NCBI GenBank assembly: GCA_016789785.1
Contig: JAEUQE010000256.1
Coordinates: 1-11,833, forward strand
DNA length: 11,833 nt
Origin: Bryobacterales bacterium
Lineage (GTDB): Bacteria > Acidobacteriota > Terriglobia > Bryobacterales > Bryobacteraceae
Direction of reading: 5' to 3'
Made by a program: the position numbers and the translations under genes. This document shows, piece by piece, positions 1 to 6,538 of this stretch (the first letter of the stretch is position 1; every line of letters begins with the position of its first letter). The notes beneath the pieces are model-generated. The model was given only the letters and a program-made list of their open reading frames with translations. It had not been told where the DNA came from and did no database searches.

Positions 1-692
1 GCCTCCCCGCCACAGACTGGCTCAGTTCCGCTCCGGCACTCCGGCAAAAATGGCTCCGTTTTCGCCCGGCTGTGACATTGGCGCCGGGCGAGGCCACCAA
101 TGGCGCTCCCGTGGCGTTCCTCACGGCTTACCCCACAGGGTTGCCGCAACCGAACGTTTCGAACATGAACGCCATCTTTGGATACGCGGTCGCCAACAGC
201 GCGATCGTGCCTGCCAGCGCGAACGGCAGTATCGACGTCTACAGTTACAACGCCACCAATCTGATCATCGACGTCAACGGTTATTTCGCCCCCGATGACG
301 GCACCGGGCGCGGACTGCTGTTCTATCCCACCTCACAATGCCGCATCGCCAATACAATGAGTGCCGGCTTCACAGGTGCTTTCGGCGGACCCGCTTTGAT
401 GCCGGGATTCGACCGGTCGATCCACGTGCCGTCGAGTGCTTGTGGTCTGCCGGCAACGGCGAGGGCATGGGCAGTCAACGCGTGGGTCGCGCCAGGTGGC
501 ACGCCGATGCCCTTCATGAGCATGTGGCCCTCCGGCACGCCCTGGCCGAACATCTCGCAGTTGAACGCATTCCAGGGGCAGACGGTCGCGAATTCGAGTA
601 TCGTTCCGTGCTCGGCGAATGGGGGTATCGATTGGCGCGTCGCCGCAACGACGCACGCCGGCCTGGAAGTCGCAGGTTACTTCGCCAGATAG
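1..692 (+). CDS. secreted tandem-repeat protein, 3' end (N-terminus outside window)
   Basis: The frame is open from base 3 to the TAG ending at 692, so the gene enters from the left edge; the GTG at 72 is not its start. Two copies of a module of roughly 115 residues are visible. Each ends in a shared block: VANSAIVPASANGSID then VNGYFA (about 189-290), and VANSSIVPCSANGGID then VAGYFA (about 585-689). The second copy also shows FGGPALMPGF and ACGLPATARAW before that block. Similar modules are common, from memory, in large secreted or surface proteins of Solibacter-like Acidobacteria, often as C-terminal repeats; their function is unknown. No catalytic motif is visible. The first ~70 bases match the module only if the frame is changed twice, so the left edge may be decayed or miscalled. 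The gene is convergent with the amidohydrolase gene. Confidence 0.7.
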   Translation, partial: LPATDWLSSAPALRQKWLRFRPAVTLAPGEATNGAPVAFLTAYPTGLPQPNVSNMNAIFGYAVANSAIVPASANGSIDVYSYNATNLIIDVNGYFAPDDGTGRGLLFYPTSQCRIANTMSAGFTGAFGGPALMPGFDRSIHVPSSACGLPATARAWAVNAWVAPGGTPMPFMSMWPSGTPWPNISQLNAFQGQTVANSSIVPCSANGGIDWRVAATTHAGLEVAGYFAR

Positions 693-818
693 AGGTCTGC
701 CGGCCCCCAGCACGGGCCTCGACATGAGTGTCGAGGCGGCAGACTGAAGTCTGCGTTACCGTACCGGGTCCCGACTCCTCAGGACGCTTGGCTACGCCCC
801 AAAAGAACAGTGTTGTGG
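693..818. other. convergent intergenic region
   Basis: These 126 bases separate two genes that end facing each other. The left and central part holds a double-hairpin repeat (717-762). Just before it, GTCTGCC at 695-701 could pair with GGCAGAC at 738-744, giving an alternative fold. Nothing recognisable was found in 763-818. There is no T-run of the kind expected in an intrinsic terminator. Confidence 0.6.
717..762. repeat. double-hairpin intergenic repeat, copy 1
   Basis: Hairpin 1 has arms CCTCGACA (717-724) and TGTCGAGG (729-736) around a TGAG loop: eight perfect pairs. Hairpin 2 has arms GCAGACT (739-745) and AGTCTGC (748-754) around a two-base GA turn. The element ends in GCGTTACCGT. 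A second copy lies at 10682-10726 with the same TGAG loop, the same GGCAG..CTGAAG core and the same ACCGT end. Differences between copies are largely compensated in the stems. Both copies sit between convergent genes. This is probably a dispersed intergenic element; it may help end transcription from both sides, but no U-tract is present. Confidence 0.75.
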
Positions 819-1568
819 TTACGCGCGGTCAAACAAACGGCGTGGTGTTTCCCAAAGGATCTTGCGCTTCATTCCGTCCGGCAGGTCCATGAAGAGAATC
901 TTGTGCATCTCGGTCTCCAGGCTCTCCGGCAGGTCCGCTCCCACCATCAGCCGGTCCGCCGAGACATTCACCAGAATTTCCGTCATGTGGTGCGGCATCA
1001 GCGACGATAGTTCGATGTAGATGTTCGGGCACACCGAAGCGGCGACGATCGTTTCGAGCGCGTAGATCGGGCTCCCCGCGTGACCGAGGACAATCGGCAG
1101 ATCGGGAAATCTTCGCGCCGGCATGATGTACAGCGAAGGCAGCGTGAATGGGACACCCGAGCCTGTATGCACGATGACAGGCAACTTGTGCCGCAGAGCC
1201 GTCGCAAAAAAGAAGTCGCTTCGATTGGAAACCGGATTCAGGCCGTGATACTGCGGTTGCAGCTTGAGCGCGCAGAAGCCCAGTTCCTCGGCGCACCGCT
1301 TCACTTCGGCGCGAAACTCATGCTCCGGGATGAACGGATACACGCATGCGGCGCCGGAGAAACGGTCGGGGTAAGCCCGCACCGCCGCCGCGATCAGATC
1401 ATGCTCGCGACGGTAGTCATCCACCACAGGGAAGGGAATCAGCAGGGCTCGATCCACGCCCGCTCCATCCATGGAGCGCAGCAACATCTCCGCCGTGTGC
1501 ACCCTGCCGCTGTGTCGCGCCGTGCCCAAGTGCGCATGCGAATCGTAAAGTGGGAAGCCGGCTTTCAT
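819..1568 (-). CDS. amidohydrolase-2 family metal-dependent hydrolase or decarboxylase
   Basis: This 249-residue protein looks like a TIM-barrel metal-dependent hydrolase of the amidohydrolase-2 type. The metal-site pattern is visible in order: DSHAHL near the N-terminus (H11, H13), VIVHTGSG (H134), IVLGHAGSP (H163) and VGADLPES (D212). Family members hydrolyse C-N or C-O bonds or decarboxylate small aromatic or carboxylic acids; the substrate cannot be told here. At 249 residues it is at the short end for the family. No signal peptide is seen, so it is probably cytoplasmic. The ATG lies 3 bases after the stop of the dehydrogenase gene (TAACCCATG), implying one transcript and coupled translation. 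A joint catabolic role with that dehydrogenase is an inference from spacing. Confidence 0.85.
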   Translation of the reverse strand: MKAGFPLYDSHAHLGTARHSGRVHTAEMLLRSMDGAGVDRALLIPFPVVDDYRREHDLIAAAVRAYPDRFSGAACVYPFIPEHEFRAEVKRCAEELGFCALKLQPQYHGLNPVSNRSDFFFATALRHKLPVIVHTGSGVPFTLPSLYIMPARRFPDLPIVLGHAGSPIYALETIVAASVCPNIYIELSSLMPHHMTEILVNVSADRLMVGADLPESLETEMHKILFMDLPDGMKRKILWETPRRLFDRA

Positions 1569-1571
1569 GGG

Positions 1572-2645
1572 TTAGCCCAGAGCCTCAATGACAAGATCAC
1601 CCATCCCACGCGTGGAGACCGTACCTCCCAAATCACGAGTTGCATTGCCGGCATCGGCGCATACTTGCTCCACAGCACGATGGATCGCCGATGCCGCGTG
1701 CCGCAGTTCTACCGCGTCTTCGCCGCTGCCGCGCGCGAGCCATTCGAGCATCATCGCCGCGGACAGAATCGTTGCAACCGGGTTCGCGATGCCTTTCCCC
1801 GCGATGTCGGGCGCTGATCCGTGCGATGGTTGAAACACTGCATGCCGTGCGCCGATGTCCCCGGATGGCGCCATCCCCATGCCGCCCACAAGACCCGCCG
1901 CGAGATCGCTCAGAATATCGCCGAACATGTTCTCGGTGACCATCACATCGAAGCGCTGCGGCGATTTCACAAGATACAGCGAGGCCGCATCCACATACAC
2001 ACGGTCCGTCGCGATGCCGGGATACTCCGCCGCCACACGGTCGAAGATCGCGCGGAAGTACGCCATGGATGGAAGCACGTTCGCCTTGTCCACCAGCGTC
2101 ACATGCTTGCGCCGCTTGCCCGCCATTTCGAATGCGGCCCGGCAGATCTTCTCCGCGGCCACGCGGGTGATGCGCAGCGTATCGTCGCAATGATCGGCCT
2201 CGAAGTCGACACTGTTCTTGCGGGAGAAAAACAAGCCCTCCGTGTTCTCGCGAAACATCACGAAATCGATTTCACCGGCTGCGTAGTTCTTGAGCGGACT
2301 ATGGCTCGCGTGATAGAGCCGGATCGGACGCAACCCCGCGTACAGATCAAGCTGCTCGCGCAGATCAAGCTGCGGCGTCATCTCCGTACCCGATGGCCAG
2401 CGCACACTCGGCAGACCCATCGCGCCCAGCAGCACCGCATCGGCCTCGCGGGACGCTTCCATGGTCGCGGGCGGCAGAGGATCACCGTTGCGCAGATACT
2501 CGCCCGCGCCACAGGGATGCTCCGCAAACACGAGCGTCGAGTGCTTCCATTGTGAAGCGAGATGCTGCAACACGCGAAGTGCTTCGGCGATCACTTCGGG
2601 ACCGATGCCGTCTCCGGGCAGAACCACAATCTGGAACTTGCGCAT
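1572..2645 (-). CDS. isocitrate/isopropylmalate dehydrogenase family protein
   Basis: The 357-residue product belongs to the NAD(P)-dependent beta-decarboxylating dehydrogenases (isopropylmalate, tartrate/malate, isocitrate). Visible family motifs are GDGIGPEV (11-18), the two substrate arginines in LREQL and LRP (R96, R106), FRENTEG (R132), the lysine of LVDKANVL (K187), the metal-site block NMFGDILSDLAAG (D243, D247) and HGSAPDIAGKGIANP (275-289). The usual catalytic tyrosine after RENTEG appears to be Phe (GLFFS, F139), seen here and worth checking. The ATG at 2645 is preferred over the GTG at 2687: it places the beta strand RKFQIVVLPGDG at the N-terminus and has GGAG about 8 bases upstream. 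A TATACT box lies 12 bases before it. leuB is possible but unlikely without leuA, leuC or leuD nearby. It is followed 3 bases later by the amidohydrolase. Confidence 0.85.
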   Translation of the reverse strand: MRKFQIVVLPGDGIGPEVIAEALRVLQHLASQWKHSTLVFAEHPCGAGEYLRNGDPLPPATMEASREADAVLLGAMGLPSVRWPSGTEMTPQLDLREQLDLYAGLRPIRLYHASHSPLKNYAAGEIDFVMFRENTEGLFFSRKNSVDFEADHCDDTLRITRVAAEKICRAAFEMAGKRRKHVTLVDKANVLPSMAYFRAIFDRVAAEYPGIATDRVYVDAASLYLVKSPQRFDVMVTENMFGDILSDLAAGLVGGMGMAPSGDIGARHAVFQPSHGSAPDIAGKGIANPVATILSAAMMLEWLARGSGEDAVELRHAASAIHRAVEQVCADAGNATRDLGGTVSTRGMGDLVIEALG

Positions 2646-2657
2646 AGCGAAGCTCCG

Positions 2658-2663
2658 AGTATA
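2658..2663 (-). promoter_or_regulatory. candidate -10 box TATACT for the dehydrogenase gene
   Basis: TATACT on the minus strand ends 12 bases before the ATG at 2645, within the 57-base gap after the cytochrome gene. It would give a leader of about 6 bases. No convincing -35 box is seen, and a GGAG Shine-Dalgarno lies between the box and the ATG, so read-through from the upstream gene is equally possible. Confidence 0.3.
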
Positions 2664-2702
2664 GCCAATCGCCTGCGCTGCGCTCACATCGTCCGCGGCG
2701 CG

Positions 2703-4634
2703 TCACTCACTTTGCGGAGCCGGCATGTTCGGCGCGGTGCCTGGCTTATACCGGAACGGCACGCTCAACACGATGCCGTTCACCAGGGTGTGCGCAGCAT
2801 AGTCGGTCGCCGCCAGATCCTTCACGATCTGATCCACCGTGCAGTGATCCTCCATCGTTAGGCCTCGGCCCAAGGCGTAGCCGAGCAGCTTCGAGGTGAG
2901 ATTGCGCATCAGCAACTCGCGCCTTGTGAACATTGCCTGCTTCAACTCGGCGAGGTTCTGGAAGCGTGTGCCGTCCGGCAGTTCGCCGGTCGTATCGATG
3001 GGCTTGCCGGCCTCTTCGGTGCGATAGCGCCCGATCACATCGAAGTTCTCCAGCCCAAATCCGATCGGATCCATGCGGTTGTGACAACTCGCGCAAACCG
3101 GATTCGCACGATGCTGCATCAGGCGTTCGCGCATGCTGCGTGGCGCCGCGCCATGTTCGTCCTTCAGTTCGGGAACGTTCGGCGGCGGCGGTGGCGGCGG
3201 CGTACCTAGCAACGCATCGAGCACCCACTTGCCTCGCAACACGGGACTGGTACGCTGCGGCAGCGACGTCACCGCGTGGATCGCCGCCATGCCAAACAGT
3301 CCACCGCGCGGGCTTCCTTCCGGAATGTCGACGCGCTTGGGCTGTTGGCGCAAGCCTTGAATCGTCCATCCGTAATAGCGCGCGAGCTTGCTCGACACCA
3401 CGGTGAACTTCGAGTCAATCAGGTTCATCAGAGAGAGATTCTGCGCCAGCAGCTCCTGAAAGAACAGGATCGGCTCATAACGGATTCCGCTTTGTACTTC
3501 GGGTTCGTAGTAGGGTTCGAACAGCTTGGTGTCGGGCTTGATGTCGCGCCCAAGCTCGCGCGTGCCGAGCCACTGCTCGACAAAATGCTCCGCGAACTCG
3601 GTGGACTTGTTGTCCTTCAACATGCGCGCCACTTGTTCCTTCAGCACGGCCGGATCATGCAGCTTGCCCTTCGCCGCGAGTTCCATCAACGCATCGTCGG
3701 GCATGCTGCCCCAAAGGAAGTAGGAAAGCCGCGAGGCGAGTTCGTAGTCGCCGATCAGCTTGGGCTCGGGCGCCGGGTTCGGTTCTTCCATGCGGAACAG
3801 GAAGTGCGGCGAAATCATGACACCTTGGAGCGCGTAGAGGATGGCGTCATCGAAGGTCTGCTTGCGTTGGATCGCCGCGCGGAACGCGGTCACGTACTTC
3901 TCCACTTCGCCAGGCCGTGCGGGGCGGCGAAAGGCGCGAGGCACGAACGCATCGAGGATCTTCTTTGCGGCGGCTTCGGGCGTGACGTTCGCTTTGGGTT
4001 CAGCGATCGCACTGGGTTCAGCGATCGCGCTGGGTTCAGCGATGAGGAACTTGGACCGGGAACGCGGATCCTTCGAGCCGTAGAGCAATGCCTGCTTTGC
4101 CGCCTCCAGGTATTTCTCGGCGTGAACAGGAGAGAGGAATAATGTTTCGGCCGCATTGTCGAAGCCCTCGCCGCCCGCGCCATCCACCGGCAGATCGCGG
4201 CCCGCATTGATGTGGATGTTCAACAGGTCGCGGACCGTTGCGGAGTACTCATTGCGATTGAGCCGGCGGATCGGTTGGCGCAGCGGCGAGATGCCATCGG
4301 AACATGCGGCGGCGCGCAACGATGTTTCGAGCCAGGCAACGAACTGCTCGCGTTGTTCCATGGGTGGCGCCTTCGCGCCCAACGGCGGCATTTCGTTCTC
4401 GCGCACTCGCCGCAGCGCCGCATGCATTTTGCGCGGCTCGTCGAGCATCGCCTTGATGGTGGAGTACTTCGTGACATCGAAACCGCCCACCGCGGCTTTG
4501 CCGTTGTGGCACTGAAGGCAGTAAGTCTTCATGAGCGCCTGCGCCTGTGCGAAGGAGAAGTCGGCCGCGCACAGGGACGCTGCGGAGCCTGCCATGAGGG
4601 AGACTGCGATCAAGAGGAGAGCCCGCGAATGCAT
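2703..4634 (-). CDS. DUF1592-type (DUF1587/1592/1588/1585) c-type cytochrome protein, exported
   Basis: This is a protein of about 643 residues. Numbering here is from the GTG at 4640; the ATG at 4634 (residue 3) is preferred because it starts directly before a signal peptide (MHSRALLLIAVSLMAG). Haem c motifs are CLQCH (41-45) and CASCH (516-520). The order fits the planctomycete/Solibacter family: cytochrome-like head, DUF1587 with RRLNRNEYSATVRDLL (125-140), DUF1595-like (~228-285), DUF1592 with SRLSYFLWGSMPDD (303-316), DUF1588 with TSPVLRGKWVL and a polyproline run (481-487), and DUF1585 near the C-terminus. It is likely periplasmic with an electron-transfer role; no substrate is known for the family. 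The usual DUF1552 partner gene is absent nearby. A short EPSAIA repeat sits at about 202-215. It follows the acetyltransferase stop by 32 bases. Confidence 0.88.
   Translation of the reverse strand: MHSRALLLIAVSLMAGSAASLCAADFSFAQAQALMKTYCLQCHNGKAAVGGFDVTKYSTIKAMLDEPRKMHAALRRVRENEMPPLGAKAPPMEQREQFVAWLETSLRAAACSDGISPLRQPIRRLNRNEYSATVRDLLNIHINAGRDLPVDGAGGEGFDNAAETLFLSPVHAEKYLEAAKQALLYGSKDPRSRSKFLIAEPSAIAEPSAIAEPKANVTPEAAAKKILDAFVPRAFRRPARPGEVEKYVTAFRAAIQRKQTFDDAILYALQGVMISPHFLFRMEEPNPAPEPKLIGDYELASRLSYFLWGSMPDDALMELAAKGKLHDPAVLKEQVARMLKDNKSTEFAEHFVEQWLGTRELGRDIKPDTKLFEPYYEPEVQSGIRYEPILFFQELLAQNLSLMNLIDSKFTVVSSKLARYYGWTIQGLRQQPKRVDIPEGSPRGGLFGMAAIHAVTSLPQRTSPVLRGKWVLDALLGTPPPPPPPNVPELKDEHGAAPRSMRERLMQHRANPVCASCHNRMDPIGFGLENFDVIGRYRTEEAGKPIDTTGELPDGTRFQNLAELKQAMFTRRELLMRNLTSKLLGYALGRGLTMEDHCTVDQIVKDLAATDYAAHTLVNGIVLSVPFRYKPGTAPNMPAPQSE
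3995..4043. repeat. 18-bp tandem repeat, about 2.7 copies, inside the DUF1592 gene
   Basis: Units start at 3995, 4013 and 4031. The first two are TGGGTTCAGCGATCGCRC and the third is cut after 13 bases. Each adds six residues (AIAEPS in the protein) in frame, in the linker between the DUF1587 and DUF1595-like regions. The unit contains the palindrome GCGATCGC. Slippage would change linker length by multiples of six residues without breaking the gene. Confidence 0.9.
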
Positions 4635-4666
4635 AGACACATCGTACTTCGGCGGGCAAGGCGGTT

Positions 4667-5158
4667 TCAGGCGATGACGTCCCAGGCCGGTGGATAGCGG
4701 ACTTCGATGGGATCGCGCAAGGCGCCAGGGCGAAGTTCCATCGCCATCCAGGATTCACCGTGAGATGAGTACGGGCTCGCGACTCGGCGTCCGAGTTCGG
4801 CGGTGAAGCCGAAGCGTGGATAGTAGGCCGGGTGGCCGAGCACGGCGATGGCATCGTAGCCGGCATTGCGGCACTCCTCGATACCGGCAAGGATGAGCGC
4901 GCCACCGATGCCTCTGCGTTGATGGGCGGGGTCGACGGCGACTGGCGCAAGCGACGCAACGCGCAGATGTTCGGAATCGAGGCGGGTGAAGAGTGCATGG
5001 CCTCGGATCGTGTCTGCTTCGTCGTCGATGAGCGATGTGATGAAGAGGTCCGCGGCTCGCAAGGCATCGACAAGGCGCACTTCCTCGGCGCCTTTGAACG
5101 CGGCTTGCAGGATGCGGCGGATGGCTTCGTGGTCGGCGTCTGTTTCGTGGCGGATCAT
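4667..5158 (-). CDS. GNAT family N-acetyltransferase, YhbS-like
   Basis: The 163-residue protein has a GNAT fold that transfers acetyl from acetyl-CoA to an unknown acceptor. The pyrophosphate-binding motif A is HQRRGIGGALI (79-89), followed by ECRNAGYDAIAVLG and HPAYYPRFGF (109-118), the signature of the YhbS-like COG3153 group. The start ATG at 5158 (MIRHETDADHEAI) matches the usual family N-terminus; the frame stays open further upstream, but that stretch lies antisense to the ATPase gene and is unlike the family. The gene is divergent from the ATPase with a 48-base gap holding back-to-back -10-like boxes. Its stop is 26-32 bases before the cytochrome start, so it may lead that transcript. 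Nothing suggests a toxin: it is not paired with a small antitoxin gene. Confidence 0.85.
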   Translation of the reverse strand: MIRHETDADHEAIRRILQAAFKGAEEVRLVDALRAADLFITSLIDDEADTIRGHALFTRLDSEHLRVASLAPVAVDPAHQRRGIGGALILAGIEECRNAGYDAIAVLGHPAYYPRFGFTAELGRRVASPYSSHGESWMAMELRPGALRDPIEVRYPPAWDVIA

Positions 5159-5191
5159 CGGTTTCTGGAAGGCGGGATCGATCGCCGCCTG

Positions 5192-5197
5192 TATAAT
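5192..5197 (+). promoter_or_regulatory. consensus -10 box TATAAT of the ATPase gene, nearly leaderless
   Basis: A perfect TATAAT ends 9 bases before the ATG at 5207. With the usual 6-7 base spacing, transcription would begin at about 5204, leaving an untranslated leader of about 3 bases with no room for a Shine-Dalgarno. An in-frame TGA sits directly before the ATG (5204-5206), so the start cannot lie further upstream. No clear -35 hexamer is seen. Confidence 0.6.
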
Positions 5198-5201
5198 TAT
5201 C
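5196..5201 (-). promoter_or_regulatory. candidate -10 box GATAAT for the acetyltransferase gene
   Basis: On the minus strand, GATAAT overlaps the plus-strand TATAAT by two bases, giving the near-symmetric element TATAATTATC (5192-5201). It would place a start near 5189 and a leader of about 30 bases for the acetyltransferase. No -35 hexamer is obvious. Confidence 0.4.
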
Positions 5202-5206
5202 GTTGA

Positions 5207-6538
5207 ATGCCAGACGAGATTCTCCGCGCGTTGAACCGCTGCAATCCAAACGAGGCGTTGCGGCCCGGTGACGACCGGTTCGTCGATCTTGACGACATTC
5301 GCGGCATCGCAGTGCAGTCGAAGATGATGCGGCTTCTGGAAGCCGCGGACGGCGGGGACAAGTATGCGCATATCGCCTTTGCGGGCCATCGGGGCGGAGG
5401 AAAGTCCACTGAGTTGTTTCGAGTGATTGAGCGAGCCCGCGACCAAGGCTACGTCACGCTGTACGCGGGTGTAACGGAAGAGATCGATCCGGACGAACTT
5501 GCATTCGGCGACGTGTTCCGGCTGATGGCGTCCAAACTGGAGCACGAGTTCGGCGACCTGGCTGAGAACCACGAGCAAGTGCGAAAGGCGTTCGAGAACG
5601 TTGAGCAATGGTTCCGTGAGGTCACTCTTCTTCGCGATGAGCAGGAGACGAGAGATCTGCGATTTGGCTTTGAAGCGGGACTCGGCGGGCAAGTGGATGC
5701 AGAAGCCGGCTTGCCTGTGGCGAAGTTCAAGACTGGCCTCGGTAAGATCCTCGCAGCGATCGGTGTTCAGCGCCAGAGTCTGACGAAGGAGAGCACGGAG
5801 ATCCGGAGCAAGGTGGAAAGGTATCCCCAGGGCCTGCAGGAGAACCTCAACTTGTTGCTGGGCGCGATCCGCCGCGCGAAAGAATGCCGGGGAATCCTAT
5901 TTGTCCTCGACAATGTGGACCGCTACTCGCCAGAACTGGTGAACAGTGTGTTCCTTCGCAACTCCGCGCTATTCACCGGGATTGAAGCGCACCTCATCTT
6001 CACCGTTCCGATTTCTTTACTGTACAGTCCTCCGGAGGACTCGGTTCACGACCGGTACACGTCGGCGACGCTTCCCATGATTCCTGTTTTCGTTGCACGG
6101 AGCCGGACGCTGGACGAGTCGGTTGTCCGTCGCATGCAGGATGCAGTTTACGCACGCGTTCCGAAAAACCTGTTCGCCGCCGAGGAACTTGTTCGAGAGA
6201 TGATCCGCCTTTCGGGAGGGTGTTGGCGTGATCTGTTGCGATTGCTGCATGCGGCGCTTCTGGAGACTGTCACGCGCATCGGCGAACCCGAGGTGAAGAG
6301 AGCCACCCTGATTGTGAGGGGAGAATTGGCCAGGCCGTTGACGCAGGATCAGTATCGCGTTCTTGTCAAAGTGTCCCAGACGAAGCAGTTGGATCCCTCG
6401 CCGGAGAACCAGAAGCTGCTCTTTCAGCGGGCGGTGCTTGAGTACAACGGGGAAGGGTGGTTCGACGTTCATCCTCTACTCGAAGACGCCCGCCAGTTCC
6501 AGGATGCGTTGGCGAGCGGCCGTGAAGTAACGCAGTGA
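5207..6538 (+). CDS. P-loop ATPase with inter-Walker insertion and probable winged-helix C-terminus (STAND/AAA-like)
   Basis: This 443-residue ATPase has intact nucleotide-binding motifs: Walker A GHRGGGKST (60-68), Walker B GILFVLDNVD (229-238, D235), a sensor-1-like strand LIFTVPIS (263-270) and SGGCWRDLLRLL (336-347) in the position of a sensor-2 helix. The C-terminus (about 375-430, with LLFQRAVLEYNGEGWFDVHPLL) looks like a winged helix. Walker A and B are about 165 residues apart; the extra stretch, 113-215, is charged and helical except for a Gly/Ala-rich part at 153-186. No transmembrane segment or effector domain is seen. The stop overlaps the next start (GTGA), so the TPR protein is its likely partner. 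Family membership (STAND or Cdc6-like AAA) is judged by motifs only. A role in signalling or defence is inferred; regulation of a partner by nucleotide state is the simplest guess. Confidence 0.85.
   Translation: MPDEILRALNRCNPNEALRPGDDRFVDLDDIRGIAVQSKMMRLLEAADGGDKYAHIAFAGHRGGGKSTELFRVIERARDQGYVTLYAGVTEEIDPDELAFGDVFRLMASKLEHEFGDLAENHEQVRKAFENVEQWFREVTLLRDEQETRDLRFGFEAGLGGQVDAEAGLPVAKFKTGLGKILAAIGVQRQSLTKESTEIRSKVERYPQGLQENLNLLLGAIRRAKECRGILFVLDNVDRYSPELVNSVFLRNSALFTGIEAHLIFTVPISLLYSPPEDSVHDRYTSATLPMIPVFVARSRTLDESVVRRMQDAVYARVPKNLFAAEELVREMIRLSGGCWRDLLRLLHAALLETVTRIGEPEVKRATLIVRGELARPLTQDQYRVLVKVSQTKQLDPSPENQKLLFQRAVLEYNGEGWFDVHPLLEDARQFQDALASGREVTQ

Noticed and set aside
72..74. GTG as start of the repeat protein
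   Set aside because: The frame is open to the left edge and the GTG lies within the repeat module, so the gene begins outside the window.
717..762. Classical intrinsic terminators at the hairpin repeats (here and at 10682-10726)
   Set aside because: Stems are strong, but no U-tract follows on either strand, so a standard Rho-independent terminator is not supported.
1821..2555. Long plus-strand open frame across the dehydrogenase gene
   Set aside because: It is antisense to a gene with clear family motifs, and its product is low-complexity, His/Arg-rich and without recognisable domains, typical of GC-rich antisense frames.
3276..4142. 288-codon plus-strand frame across the DUF1592 gene
   Set aside because: Same reason: the minus strand encodes all expected haem and domain motifs.
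4667..5158. Acetyltransferase as toxin of the ATPase-TPR system
   Set aside because: The motifs match the YhbS-like group, there is no small antitoxin gene beside it, and it is transcribed away from the module.
5159..5692. N-terminal extension of the acetyltransferase frame up to 5692
   Set aside because: The frame is open, but the extra sequence lies antisense to the ATPase gene, and the family N-terminus begins exactly at the ATG at 5158.
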